Positions 1 to 9,516 of a stretch of 41,069 nucleotides of DNA are shown here, piece after piece (the first letter of the stretch is position 1; each line of letters starts with the position of its first letter). The DNA lies in the NCBI GenBank assembly GCA_029246925.1, contig JAQWMF010000077.1, positions 1-41,069 of the forward strand, written 5' to 3'. The notes under the pieces are model-generated. The model was not told the DNA's origin. It saw only the letters and a list, made by a program, of their open reading frames with translations, and did not search any database. This DNA comes from Porticoccaceae bacterium. Lineage in GTDB: Bacteria; Pseudomonadota; Gammaproteobacteria; Pseudomonadales; Porticoccaceae. Made by a program: the position numbers and the translations under genes.

Positions 1-279
1 CTTAGTTTGTTTATCCTCAAAGATTCGATTGGCGAGATTTTCAAATTCTTGACTGAGGCTGAGCTTTGCATCCTGAACAAGCTTAAGCTGAGTTTCGAAG
101 TTTGATTGTTGGCTGGATAGTTTTTCTTCAAGTACAAGCTTCTGAGCATTGAGCTGCGAAATTTCATCTGACAATTGATGTCGCCCTAGGATGCGACCAA
201 ACACCACACCAATTATTAGTGCTGTTATGCTCGCAACAGTGATTAGTATGGCTGTACTTGTAAAAATAGTAGGTTCCAT
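1..279 (-). CDS. rmuC: RmuC family DNA recombination protein, N-terminal part (cut by window edge)
   Basis: The first 93 codons are present, from an ATG at 279 reading left to the window edge. Seen: an N-terminal hydrophobic segment at about residues 9-27 (TAILITVASITALIIGVV), then a long charged, Gln/Glu/Lys-rich stretch that should form a coiled coil, ending in FENLANRIFEDK. That motif is characteristic of RmuC, where the coiled coil precedes the nuclease-like RmuC core. RmuC is a membrane-anchored protein that limits inversions at short repeats; its biochemical activity is poorly defined. It is divergent from the AddB/AddA-like pair with about 90 bases between starts, so the three may form a recombination cluster. 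The core domain lies outside the window. Confidence 0.85.
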   Translation of the reverse strand, partial: MEPTIFTSTAILITVASITALIIGVVFGRILGRHQLSDEISQLNAQKLVLEEKLSSQQSNFETQLKLVQDAKLSLSQEFENLANRIFEDKQTK

Positions 280-370
280 TGGCTATTTTATCCAGTTAGC
301 TGTTATTTACTTTAAGGTTCTGAGATTATAGCGTTTAAATCTGAATTTAAATAAGTCTAATATTAAGCTG

Positions 371-3013
371 ATGTTACCTCCATTAATAAATATCGCCCCA
401 TTTCGCGATGCGATTGAAAAAAATCAGCTGATTTTGACGGCTAATCAGCGTCTTGCTGCCCAGATACAGCAGGCTTGGGGTAAGTCTATTAACCACAAAG
501 CTCAGGTATGGAAGGCTCCCAGAGTTATGTCACTGGAGCATTGGCTTAACTTTTGCTGGAATGAACTTCAAGATCAAACTCACAGCCTAGTCGATGGCTA
601 TGCCCAAATTGGTCGACTGCAAAATCTGTTTTATTGGGAACAGACCATAAGCAAGCATGATGATTCTTTGGATCAAAGCTTTGCAACTATGGCTAATGAC
701 TGTTTTAATCTTTTGCAGAGGTGGAATTTATCCATCGATAGCCTTGATGATCAAAGCACAGCCATTTATAAATTTAAACATTGGGCTAAAACCTATCAAA
801 AAGTTTTAGATGAAAATAAGCTTGTTACACCTGCATCAGCTTGGCAAACGGTTGGTCAGGGGTTTTTACAACAAGCCTTAGCAGCTGAAAATACAATATA
901 TCTTTATGGGTTTCAGTCTATTCCCCCACTTCAGCAATGGGTTTTAGAAGCTGCCAGCCAAGATATACAGACCATTGAAGCTATAGGTAAAGCCGCCACT
1001 GTCACCAAATTTGAGTGCGCAGATCCAGCAACAGAACTTAAAGCGGCGGCTAAATGGGCTGCAAAACAGCTTCTCAAAGATCCTAATCAGCGTATTGGCC
1101 TAGTTATACCGGATCTCAACAATAGAGTATTGGAAATTGCTCGAGTTATTAATGCAGTCCTAGCCGACAATAATTGCTCCACAGCAGTTAATATTTCTGC
1201 TGGGGTTAAATTGGCAGAAACGCCACTATTGCAGTCAGCACTTGCCCTTCTGGAAATGACGGAATATCAGTTGCCACAGCAACACTGGTTAGGTGTTTTA
1301 AACTCAGCCTATTCTCATTTTTCTCATCTACCTATTCAATTTCGGGTCGATTGCGAACTGGCAATACGCAACACCAAGAAGCATGAAATGGGTATGGATA
1401 AATTTATCCAAATAGTGAGAGGACAACAGGCTAAATTAGATAACCCAGATAGTATTCAGCCACAGCTACAGCCGCTTTATGATATTCAGCAAACCATTCG
1501 TCAAACAGCATCAAACAAAAAAACTTTTTCACAATGGGCTGAATTTTATAATCAATTTATAAAGCAACTTGGCTGGCCTGGAATACAACAACCCAGCAGT
1601 CTTCAGTACCAACAGATTCAGTATTGGGAAAAATTATTAGGTTTTTTTACTGAATTAGATAATCTAGGCGTCGAAATAAATCGCTCTAAAGCACTTGGAT
1701 ATTTACATAAGTTAGCTAACGAGCATTTATTTCATCCCCAAACCGGCGATGCCCCATTGCAGGTTTTAGGACTTCTTGAGGCTGTAGGCCTTCAGTTTGA
1801 CCAGCTTTGGGTCACCGGTATGCATAACGGTAACTTTCCCGCGTCAGGATCAATGGATCCAGTACTATCTGCAAGCTTTCAGCGCGCTCACAAAATGCCT
1901 TTTAGTGTCCCAGAAAAAGAGCTTAAAATTGCTCAAAATCTTTTGTCGGGTTTTGCCATCAATAGTAACCAGCTTTTTCTTAGTTACCCTATAACTGAGG
2001 GTAAAACACCCTTAGATCAAAGTCCCTTAATCAAAAATTATAATCAGCAGGATGTATTTTCAAAAGTTGGTACCTTAAGTTTGCCTTCGTGGCTAGAACA
2101 GCCCTATCAATGTGACATAGTCGAAGATCCTGGTCACCCCTATAGCGCTAAAATAGAGCCCATTCGTGGCGGGAGTTCTATCCTTAAAAATCAATCTACC
2201 TGTCCTTTTAACGCCTTTGCCATTCATCGTTTGTGGGCGAAAGCATTTGAACAGCCCACTGTGGGGCTCGAGGCTATGGACCGCGGCAGCATTGTGCATG
2301 AAATTCTCTATCGACTTTGGAATAGCTGGAAGAGCTCGGATATTTTTTGTGCATTATCTGAAAAGCAACTTAATGAGCAATTATCGTCCACTATTGATGA
2401 TGTACTGACTGAGCAAGCAACAGATAAATCTATTCTTTTGGGTGAAAATTTTAAACAGCTAGAAAAACAGCGCCTAAGTAAAATAATCAGTCAGTGGTTA
2501 GAGATTGAACGACAACGACAACCTTTTAAGGTCAAAGAAACCGAGCAGAAAAAGCAACTTTCATTGGGTGAATTAAATATTTCATTAATAATGGATCGCT
2601 TAGATACTGTCGATGGCGAAACGCTGGTGATTGATTATAAAACAGGGTCAGTGAAAGCTAATGTTTGGCTTGGTGATAGACCCAAGGATCCCCAGCTTCC
2701 TCTCTATATTCTTGCATCTAACCCACAACCAGCAGGCTGTGCTTTTGCTTCATTAAAAGGTAATGAGCAGAAATTTCTCGGCATCTCAAAAGATCTTATG
2801 ATTCATGGTATTAAACCTTCAGAAAACTGGCAGATGCAGCTTCAGGAATGGCAACAGTCCATCAATAATCTGGCCCATGAGTTTATAGAAGGAAAAGCGC
2901 TTTTACACAGCTTTAATACCACTGAATTTAATTATCAGGCCGATCTATTACCTTTTAATCGCTGGAATGAACAACCGGATATTAAGCGACTGATTGAGGC
3001 TAAAAAGGGTTAA
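371..3013 (+). CDS. AddB-like protein with C-terminal PD-(D/E)XK (RecB-family) nuclease
   Basis: Encodes 880 residues. The N-terminal two thirds looks like the inactive helicase-like half of AddB: it opens with ILTANQRLAAQIQQAW and has no GxGKT Walker A. The C-terminal third has the RecB-type nuclease signature: GSIVHEILYRLW (His near 642), MDRLDTVDG (Asp near 742), VIDYKTGS (Asp/Lys near 755-757) and the QLPLYILAS segment. Gammaproteobacterial homologues are usually called 'probable DNA repair protein' or PD-(D/E)XK nuclease family protein. The expected role is double-strand-break end processing together with the helicase encoded one base downstream. Only one cysteine (STCPFNAF, near 619) lies in the region where classical AddB carries Fe-S cysteines, and I do not see the full four-Cys set. 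The RBS is weak, and the start is the first ATG in frame. Confidence 0.8.
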   Translation: MLPPLINIAPFRDAIEKNQLILTANQRLAAQIQQAWGKSINHKAQVWKAPRVMSLEHWLNFCWNELQDQTHSLVDGYAQIGRLQNLFYWEQTISKHDDSLDQSFATMANDCFNLLQRWNLSIDSLDDQSTAIYKFKHWAKTYQKVLDENKLVTPASAWQTVGQGFLQQALAAENTIYLYGFQSIPPLQQWVLEAASQDIQTIEAIGKAATVTKFECADPATELKAAAKWAAKQLLKDPNQRIGLVIPDLNNRVLEIARVINAVLADNNCSTAVNISAGVKLAETPLLQSALALLEMTEYQLPQQHWLGVLNSAYSHFSHLPIQFRVDCELAIRNTKKHEMGMDKFIQIVRGQQAKLDNPDSIQPQLQPLYDIQQTIRQTASNKKTFSQWAEFYNQFIKQLGWPGIQQPSSLQYQQIQYWEKLLGFFTELDNLGVEINRSKALGYLHKLANEHLFHPQTGDAPLQVLGLLEAVGLQFDQLWVTGMHNGNFPASGSMDPVLSASFQRAHKMPFSVPEKELKIAQNLLSGFAINSNQLFLSYPITEGKTPLDQSPLIKNYNQQDVFSKVGTLSLPSWLEQPYQCDIVEDPGHPYSAKIEPIRGGSSILKNQSTCPFNAFAIHRLWAKAFEQPTVGLEAMDRGSIVHEILYRLWNSWKSSDIFCALSEKQLNEQLSSTIDDVLTEQATDKSILLGENFKQLEKQRLSKIISQWLEIERQRQPFKVKETEQKKQLSLGELNISLIMDRLDTVDGETLVIDYKTGSVKANVWLGDRPKDPQLPLYILASNPQPAGCAFASLKGNEQKFLGISKDLMIHGIKPSENWQMQLQEWQQSINNLAHEFIEGKALLHSFNTTEFNYQADLLPFNRWNEQPDIKRLIEAKKG

Positions 3014-3014
3014 T

Positions 3015-6000
3015 ATGCAACAGAATAAAGCGAATAGCGTTGAACTCAGTGATGCCAAAGCTCGGCAACAGGCAATTGACCCAAATTGTAGCTATATTGT
3101 TTCTGCGCCTGCAGGTTCCGGCAAGACAGGCTTAATCACTCAGCGATTACTGAAACTATTAACCAGAGTAGATAATCCCGAAGAAATTCTCTGTATTACA
3201 TTTACCCGTAAAGCTGCGGCAGAAATGCGCCACCGTATCCACAGTGCCTTACTATTTGCCAGTGAAAATCCAAGACCTGAAGATAACTTTGAAGCTGAAA
3301 TATGGGATCTTGCTTCTGAAGCACTATCGAGAAATAAACAACTCGAATGGCATCTTTTAGATATACCCTACCGGTTACGCATAAAGACAATTGATAGTTT
3401 TTGTCATTATATTGCCAAGCAGTTTATGTTTGATAATGGTCACGGAGGATTACCAGAACAGTCGGAATTTCCACAGGCACTTTATCACTCAGCTGCGCGT
3501 GAACTACTTAAGCAAGTTGAAGCAAACAATCCTACCAGTAAAGCACTAGCGACTGTGGTCAACCACATGGGTAACGACCTTTCTCGCTGTGAAAAGCTTT
3601 TTGCCGATATGCTTGGTAAACGCGACCAATGGTTACCCCATATTTTTACTGCCGCCGATAACAGTAACTATTTTCAAGTCGTTATTGAACAATTAATAAT
3701 CGATACCCTTGAGCGAATAGAGCAACAAATATTTCCTTTAGCAGGTGACCTAATTGAGCTCGCCGACTACGCCGGCAATAACGCACCCAAGGGCAATGCC
3801 GAGTTACAAAGCCTAAAAGGGATTATTGACTACCCAGACCTAAATCAACAGGGTTTAACGCAGTGGAAAAATATTCTACGCCTATTGGTTAAAAAAGATA
3901 AAGACTTCGCTCCACGTAAAACCGTTACTGTTCGCGAAGGCTTTCCAAAAGAAGATAAAGATACTAAAGATCGTATGCTGAAATTACTGGCTGATTACAG
4001 TGACGATAAAGTACTACAATCGCTGGTAGCGGATGTGATGCATCTACCAGAGTCACAAATAAGCCAAGAGCAACAACAGATGTTAACCGCACTAGGTTTA
4101 TTGTTACCTCAGTTAGCCGCAATTTTAAAAACGGTATTCCAGCAACAGGGACAATCGGATTACTCTGAAATAACAATGACCGCATTAGATGCCTTAGCGC
4201 CTGATCTACAGACTGAGGCTATCTCTGATATTACTTTAAAATTAGATTATCAGCTAAAACACATTCTAGTGGATGAATTTCAAGATACTTCTGGTTCGCA
4301 AATGCGCCTTCTTGAATATCTTGTCACTGGCTGGGAGCCTGATGATGGTCGAACCCTATTTTTAGTGGGTGATGCTATGCAATCGCTTTATAGCTTTAGG
4401 GATGCCCGTGTTGGGTTATTTATTAATGCCCAACGCTATCCTATTGGCCCAGTACAATGTAATTCATTATCCCTAAGCAGTAATTTTCGCTCAAAAAAAG
4501 GTATTGTCGATTGGGTCAATGACAATTTTCTAGGGGCGTTTCCTGCCACAGCTAATATTAATCGCGGAGCAGTTCCCTATAATCACTCTACATCGGTCAA
4601 ATCAGCAGAAGCATCGCAGGCCGTTTATTTTCATGGCTATAACAGCAAAGAGACTAACGATTATAACCGTGCTGAAGCAGATCATATTGCCAAGCTTTGC
4701 CACCAAATTAACCAACAAACACCGAATGAATCAACAGCGATTTTGGTGCGCAATCGCGGCCATCTAAAACACATTGTTCCAGCACTAATAGAGGCAAAAT
4801 TACACTGGGAAGCGATAGATATAGACCCACTGGCCGACCGAATTCCCGTGATAGATTTAATGTCTATTACTCGAGCTATATTATCTCCCGCGGATAGGAT
4901 AGCTTGGCTAGCTGTGTTGCGAGCACCTTTTTGCGGGCTTAGCCTGAAAGACCTAGTTATATTGACCAATGCACAGCAAAGCACAGGATCCCAGCCTAAT
5001 TGTATTTTACAAAGACTAAAAGAATGGCAACAGAAACCTGAACAATTCCATCAATTAAGCGATCAAGGAAGTCAGATATTAAATCGTGTCTCCCCCTTAT
5101 TCTGTTATGCTTGGGACAATCGAGATACCGATAATTTACGCAATCTGATTGAGCAACTTTGGGTTCAACTCGGCGGGCCATCAACACTTATTCATCAGCG
5201 GGATATTCATGATATACGCAGCTATTTGGATTTACTTGAATCTTGGCAGGAAGCAGGAACGCTTAAAGATTGGAATGAGTTTAGCCATGCAGTAGATAAT
5301 TTATATGCACAGCCGATCACTATCTCTGCCAGTCAGCAGTCTAAACCTATTCAAATAATGACTATTCACAAAGCGAAAGGCCTAGAGTTTGACCATGTCA
5401 TATTGCCAGGATTAAGCAAGAGCCCTAAATCCAATGATAATCCGCTTCTACAATGGCAAGAACAGGTAGATGATCAAAATCATTCATCTCTTCTATTGGC
5501 GGCTTTGGGGCCTTACGATGAAGACAGTGACCCCATATACAGTTATCTAAAACATGAACAATCCTCTAAAACCATTCTGGAAAATGCCAGAGTACTCTAT
5601 GTAGCCGCAACCAGAGCAGTTCGAAAATTACATCTTTTCGGAAAGCTCAAAGAAAGTAAAAATAGCTGGCAAACTCCCTCTAAAACCTGTCTTCTAGCCT
5701 GTATTTGGCCTTCGTTAAAAGATCTTATCGATCAGCCGGGTTTTCAGGTCACTACGCTAAGCGATAACGATGGCGGGAAGACTGCAAATAGTGAAGACCA
5801 ACCCATAGAAAATTTTTATCGTAGATTACCGATTGAATTTAACGCCGTCACCATGCCTAAAGATATGATGACTCTAGGCGTTAATCATCAACCTACAAAT
5901 ACCACCAAGAGTGATTCTCTTGATTATAGAGCGCGTCATCTAGGTACTGCGTTGCATAGAACACTCAAGCAAATTGCTTCTGACGGCGTCGAACGTTGGC

Positions 6001-6449
6001 CGGTTGAAAGACGAAGTAAACTTGAGCAAGGGTGGAATTCCACTCTTAAACAGCTTGGTGTATTGGCCACTTCGAATGAAATATCTGGATTAAGAAACTC
6101 TTTAGAAACCATGCTGAATGATAGCCGAGGCCAATGGATACTTAAACCTCATAAGGATGACCACTGCGAGCAGGAACTCTCTTACTTTGACAATGTCAGC
6201 CAAACGATCAAAACTTCAGTCATCGATAGAACCTTTATCGACAACGATGAACGATGGATTATTGATTATAAATATTCAGCACCAATAGACAATGAATCTG
6301 AACACAGTTTTACCCAGCGTCAAATTGCAACTTATAGTCCTCAGCTAAATCATTATGCAAATCTTTATCAAAAGCTAGAGTCTAAAAGGGTGCGCTGTGC
6401 GCTCTATTTTCCGCAGACGAGCGTATTTATTGAGGTTGTAAGCAATTAG
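3015..6449 (+). CDS. UvrD/REP-family helicase-nuclease, AddA/RecB-like
   Basis: Encodes 1144 residues from the ATG at 3015. I prefer it to the in-frame TTG at 2994 because AGGG sits 5 bases upstream of the ATG and it leaves only one base after the preceding stop. Superfamily 1A helicase motifs are in order: motif I APAGSGKT (residues 31-38), FTRKAAAEM (Ia), VDEFQDT (II, near 418), GDAMQSLYSFRDA (III), TIHKAKGLEF (V) and VLYVAATRA (VI, near 860). The C-terminal RecB-type nuclease has IDRTFID, WIIDYKYS (near 1075-1085) and QLNHYANLY. It should unwind and degrade DNA ends as partner of the upstream AddB-like protein. The tight coupling supports co-translation and complex formation. The class is certain, but the exact recombination pathway is inferred. 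Confidence 0.88.
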   Translation: MQQNKANSVELSDAKARQQAIDPNCSYIVSAPAGSGKTGLITQRLLKLLTRVDNPEEILCITFTRKAAAEMRHRIHSALLFASENPRPEDNFEAEIWDLASEALSRNKQLEWHLLDIPYRLRIKTIDSFCHYIAKQFMFDNGHGGLPEQSEFPQALYHSAARELLKQVEANNPTSKALATVVNHMGNDLSRCEKLFADMLGKRDQWLPHIFTAADNSNYFQVVIEQLIIDTLERIEQQIFPLAGDLIELADYAGNNAPKGNAELQSLKGIIDYPDLNQQGLTQWKNILRLLVKKDKDFAPRKTVTVREGFPKEDKDTKDRMLKLLADYSDDKVLQSLVADVMHLPESQISQEQQQMLTALGLLLPQLAAILKTVFQQQGQSDYSEITMTALDALAPDLQTEAISDITLKLDYQLKHILVDEFQDTSGSQMRLLEYLVTGWEPDDGRTLFLVGDAMQSLYSFRDARVGLFINAQRYPIGPVQCNSLSLSSNFRSKKGIVDWVNDNFLGAFPATANINRGAVPYNHSTSVKSAEASQAVYFHGYNSKETNDYNRAEADHIAKLCHQINQQTPNESTAILVRNRGHLKHIVPALIEAKLHWEAIDIDPLADRIPVIDLMSITRAILSPADRIAWLAVLRAPFCGLSLKDLVILTNAQQSTGSQPNCILQRLKEWQQKPEQFHQLSDQGSQILNRVSPLFCYAWDNRDTDNLRNLIEQLWVQLGGPSTLIHQRDIHDIRSYLDLLESWQEAGTLKDWNEFSHAVDNLYAQPITISASQQSKPIQIMTIHKAKGLEFDHVILPGLSKSPKSNDNPLLQWQEQVDDQNHSSLLLAALGPYDEDSDPIYSYLKHEQSSKTILENARVLYVAATRAVRKLHLFGKLKESKNSWQTPSKTCLLACIWPSLKDLIDQPGFQVTTLSDNDGGKTANSEDQPIENFYRRLPIEFNAVTMPKDMMTLGVNHQPTNTTKSDSLDYRARHLGTALHRTLKQIASDGVERWPVERRSKLEQGWNSTLKQLGVLATSNEISGLRNSLETMLNDSRGQWILKPHKDDHCEQELSYFDNVSQTIKTSVIDRTFIDNDERWIIDYKYSAPIDNESEHSFTQRQIATYSPQLNHYANLYQKLESKRVRCALYFPQTSVFIEVVSN

Positions 6450-6453
6450 TCTT

Positions 6454-6465
6454 TCACTGTAGTGA
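6454..6465. promoter_or_regulatory. 12-bp palindrome upstream of aroF, possible operator
   Basis: TCACT-GT-AGTGA is a perfect inverted repeat. It lies just upstream of TACAAT (6474-6479), which could serve as a -10 element for aroF. There is no convincing -35 and no TyrR-box pattern, so an operator role is only a guess. Confidence 0.25.
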
Positions 6466-6519
6466 TTTTCAAGTACAATATAAATATTGGGGCAACAAAT
6501 AAATAATTAGGAAATAAAA

Positions 6520-7587
6520 ATGGACACTCAAGCAGTTGAGAATATTAATATCGAAGCGCCAGAGATTCTTATCACACCCGCGGAATTAAAGCGCGAGATA
6601 CCTCTTACCGACAAAGCGCGTAAAACTGTCGCTGAAGGTCGCCAAGTTATTGAAGATATTCTTGCAGGTAAAGATCATCGCGTTTTGGTGGTGGTAGGTC
6701 CCTGCTCTATTCATGATCTAGTCGCAGCAAACGACTATGCATTGCGATTAAAAAAACTGGCTGAAAAAGTTAGTGATACATTATTTATTGTTATGCGTGT
6801 TTATTTTGAAAAGCCCAGAACGACCGTTGGCTGGAAAGGGTTAATTAACGATCCCTATATGAATGACTCATTTAAAATAACTGATGGTCTGCATATTGGT
6901 CGTAAACTGTTGCGAGACATCCTAGAAATAGGACTTCCTACAGCAACAGAGGCTCTAGATCCTATTTCACCGCAATACATGCAAGACCTTATTGCTTGGT
7001 CCGCGATTGGTGCTCGGACTACTGAGTCACAAACACACCGTGAAATGGCCTCTGGTCTTTCATCTTCAATTGGCTTTAAAAATGGTACTGATGGCGGATT
7101 AACAGTCGCTATTAATGCATTGCAGTCAGTCGCTAATCCCCATAGATTTTTAGGTATCAATTCGGATGGCAAGGTGTCAATAGTGACTACTCGCGGAAAC
7201 CCAAATGCTCATGTTGTGCTTCGTGGCGGCAATGGCAAGCCCAACTATGACTCCGTTAGCGTCTCAATTTGCGAGCAGGAACTAAATACTGCCAATATCA
7301 AGCCTAATATTATGGTTGACTGTAGTCATGCAAATTCTAATAAAGACCATAATCTTCAACCCTTGGTTTTAGATAACGTGAGCAACCAAATTTTAGAGGG
7401 AAACACTTCCATCATTGGTGTCATGCTAGAAAGTCACATTAACGCTGGCAATCAAAAGCTGTCCTCTAACTCTGATGATATGGAATATGGCGTATCAGTT
7501 ACCGATGCCTGTATTGATTGGGAAACAACTGAGAAATCACTGGTTCAAATGGCAGATAAACTTCGTGAGGTTTTAAAAAACCGATAA
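6520..7587 (+). CDS. aroF: 3-deoxy-7-phosphoheptulonate (DAHP) synthase, tyrosine-type
   Basis: Encodes 355 residues, the usual length for class I-alpha DAHP synthases. It condenses phosphoenolpyruvate with erythrose 4-phosphate, the first step of the shikimate pathway, in the cytoplasm. Seen: LVVVGPCSIHD (metal-binding Cys), MRVYFEKPRTTVGWKG (PEP/E4P site), GARTTESQ, and NSNKDHN. Segments such as TEALDP.SPQY, HRFLGIN, MVDCSHANSNKD and YGVSVTDACIDWE are closer to E. coli AroF (Tyr-sensitive) than to AroG or AroH as I remember them, so I assign aroF; feedback specificity is inferred. AGGAA lies 7 bases upstream of the ATG. An imperfect promoter-like region with a palindrome (6454-6465) lies upstream. 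It probably reads on into the DnaJ-domain gene 16 bases downstream. Confidence 0.92.
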   Translation: MDTQAVENINIEAPEILITPAELKREIPLTDKARKTVAEGRQVIEDILAGKDHRVLVVVGPCSIHDLVAANDYALRLKKLAEKVSDTLFIVMRVYFEKPRTTVGWKGLINDPYMNDSFKITDGLHIGRKLLRDILEIGLPTATEALDPISPQYMQDLIAWSAIGARTTESQTHREMASGLSSSIGFKNGTDGGLTVAINALQSVANPHRFLGINSDGKVSIVTTRGNPNAHVVLRGGNGKPNYDSVSVSICEQELNTANIKPNIMVDCSHANSNKDHNLQPLVLDNVSNQILEGNTSIIGVMLESHINAGNQKLSSNSDDMEYGVSVTDACIDWETTEKSLVQMADKLREVLKNR

Positions 7588-7603
7588 GGAATAATTCTAC
7601 CCT

Positions 7604-8299
7604 ATGCCGAATCTTTTACTTTTAATAGCCGTTATTGCTGGCCTCTGGTACTGGTGGTCTTATCAAGAAAATTTAGATGATGCTAAACGAAAGCCATTTC
7701 TATGGAAAAGTGGTTTTTGGCTTATCCTAATGCTTGCCGTCTATATGGTTGTTTCCGGTCGAATGCATTGGTTGGGAGCAGGTATTGCAGCTCTGGTTCC
7801 AGCCTTGCGCACCCTGTTAGTCTGGGGGATGCGAGCGCGTCCTTTACTAAAATTGTTTAGCCGATTTAAAACAACGCCCTCTCAGTTTAAAACTCAATTT
7901 CTGGTTGTAAGTATCAACTTTGCCAGCGGAAAGATTGATGGTGAAATTATTTCAGGTGATTATGCTGGCAAACCGCTAAATGGACTCACTCAAGATCAAT
8001 TAAAAGACCTGTTACAGCAATACAAAGTTTCCGATAAAGAGTCATATGTACTTCTACAGGCCTATTTAATTCGCAGTGGCTCGTCGAACGAAAAAGCTGA
8101 TAATCAATTCAAACCCAGCAGTTTTAATGATCTTTCAAACGACGAAGCCTACGATATACTTGGATTACCCGCTACCGTCTCAAAAGATGAGGTGGTAAAA
8201 GCGCACAAAAGACTGATGCAACGAATACATCCTGATCGAGGCGGTAGTAACTATTTAGCCGCTAAAATCAATGCCGCTAAAGATCAACTTATAAAGTAA
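7604..8299 (+). CDS. membrane-anchored DnaJ (J-domain) protein
   Basis: Encodes 231 residues. The N-terminal 75 residues hold two or three hydrophobic segments: LLLLIAVIAGLWYWW, FWLILMLAVYMVVS and WLGAGIAALVPALRTLL. A soluble linker follows, and a C-terminal J-domain begins near residue 180 with EAYDILGLPATVSKDEV. It contains the HPD triad in RIHPDRGG and ends KINAAKDQLIK. This topology, with membrane segments first and the J-domain last and truncated just after helix III, resembles Tim14/Pam18-like proteins. The HPD motif implies that it stimulates an Hsp70 (DnaK) ATPase at the inner membrane; the client is unknown. It begins 16 bases after aroF. AAGGA overlaps the aroF stop, 13 bases from the ATG, a rather long spacing. 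Confidence 0.8.
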   Translation: MPNLLLLIAVIAGLWYWWSYQENLDDAKRKPFLWKSGFWLILMLAVYMVVSGRMHWLGAGIAALVPALRTLLVWGMRARPLLKLFSRFKTTPSQFKTQFLVVSINFASGKIDGEIISGDYAGKPLNGLTQDQLKDLLQQYKVSDKESYVLLQAYLIRSGSSNEKADNQFKPSSFNDLSNDEAYDILGLPATVSKDEVVKAHKRLMQRIHPDRGGSNYLAAKINAAKDQLIK

Positions 8300-8374
8300 A
8301 TCAATATTAAAACTATATAGCCTGCAGGTTAAATCAACTCTACAATAAACCACCGGCATCCAAAGGTTTCTCTT

Positions 8375-9511
8375 ATGTCCAATGACAGTCCAACAATTTC
8401 TTTAACCAAACAGCTTATTTCTTGTGCGTCAGTAACACCAGAAGATGCAGGCTGCCAGAAGCTTATGACTGATAGGCTGGCTGCTATTGGTTTTGAGATA
8501 CAGCATCTTCGATTTGACGATGTTGATAACTTTTGGGCTATACGGGGCAATTCTGGCCCCATTCTCTGCTTTGCAGGTCACACCGATGTGGTTCCCTCTG
8601 GTCCAGAAAGCAGTTGGCAGACGCCACCTTTTGAACCCACCGTTAAAAACGGGCAACTCTATGGCCGTGGCGCGGCAGATATGAAAGGTTCACTTGCTGC
8701 TATGGTGGTCGCCGTTGAACAATTTGTTGCAAAAAACCCTAATCATAAAGCTCGTATTGCGTTTTTGATCACAAGTGATGAAGAAGGTATAGCCGCAAAC
8801 GGTACGGTTAAAGTGGTTGAATGGTTAGATCAACAACAACTTATCCCTGAATTCTGCCTAGTTGGGGAACCATCCAGTAGCAAGCAATGTGGTGATACTA
8901 TTAAGAATGGCCGCCGCGGCTCTCTAGGTTGCACTATGCGGATTATCGGGAAACAGGGGCATGTTGCCTATCCGCAACTAGCTAGCAACCCAATACACTG
9001 TGCTGCATCTGCCCTAGCGGAACTCGCAGAGCATGAATGGGACCAAGGCAATGATTTTTTCCCCGCCACAAGTTTTCAGATTTCAAATATAAATGCTGGC
9101 ACTGGCGCTACCAATGTTATCCCTGGAGAACTAGAAGTAATATTCAATTTTCGCTTCTCAACCGAAGTAACCGATCAACAGCTCAGACAGCGAACAACTC
9201 AAATACTGGACAAATATCAGCTTAACTATGAAATGAATTGGCACCTAAGCGGCCAACCTTTTCTAACGGCTGAAGGCGAACTGGTTGACGCGGCAGTTAA
9301 AGCGGTCAAAGAAGTAACAGCAATGGATACCGAGCTTTCAACAGCTGGCGGCACTTCTGATGGTCGATTTATCGCACCTATGGGCACTCAGGTGGTTGAG
9401 CTTGGTCCAGTGAACGCTACTATTCATCAAATTGATGAATGTGTTTCTGTAGATGACTTAAATAAGCTTACTGACATATATCAGGCACTTCTAAAGCACC
9501 TATCTATTTAA
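8375..9511 (+). CDS. dapE: succinyl-diaminopimelate desuccinylase
   Basis: Encodes 378 residues, normal for DapE. It hydrolyses N-succinyl-LL-2,6-diaminopimelate to LL-diaminopimelate and succinate, late in lysine and peptidoglycan precursor synthesis. This M20-family di-zinc enzyme shows the ligand motifs: [11 protein letters not shown] (His), GRGAADMKG (bridging Asp), TSDEEG (Glu pair), GEPSSS and, near the C-terminus, the His in [18 protein letters not shown] is also typical. AAAGG about 8 bases upstream supports the ATG. It is convergent with rsmJ, five bases apart. dapA of the same pathway lies 3 kb away on the other strand, so the two are not one operon. Confidence 0.96.
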   Translation: MSNDSPTISLTKQLISCASVTPEDAGCQKLMTDRLAAIGFEIQHLRFDDVDNFWAIRGNSGPILCFAGHTDVVPSGPESSWQTPPFEPTVKNGQLYGRGAADMKGSLAAMVVAVEQFVAKNPNHKARIAFLITSDEEGIAANGTVKVVEWLDQQQLIPEFCLVGEPSSSKQCGDTIKNGRRGSLGCTMRIIGKQGHVAYPQLASNPIHCAASALAELAEHEWDQGNDFFPATSFQISNINAGTGATNVIPGELEVIFNFRFSTEVTDQQLRQRTTQILDKYQLNYEMNWHLSGQPFLTAEGELVDAAVKAVKEVTAMDTELSTAGGTSDGRFIAPMGTQVVELGPVNATIHQIDECVSVDDLNKLTDIYQALLKHLSI

Positions 9512-9516
9512 CGCTG

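Noticed and set aside
2994-3014. TTG start upstream of the helicase ATG
   Set aside because: It would overlap the upstream gene by 20 bases, while AGGG is well placed for the ATG at 3015. Similar TTG extensions before bamC, fabV and the DUF934 gene were dropped for the same reason.
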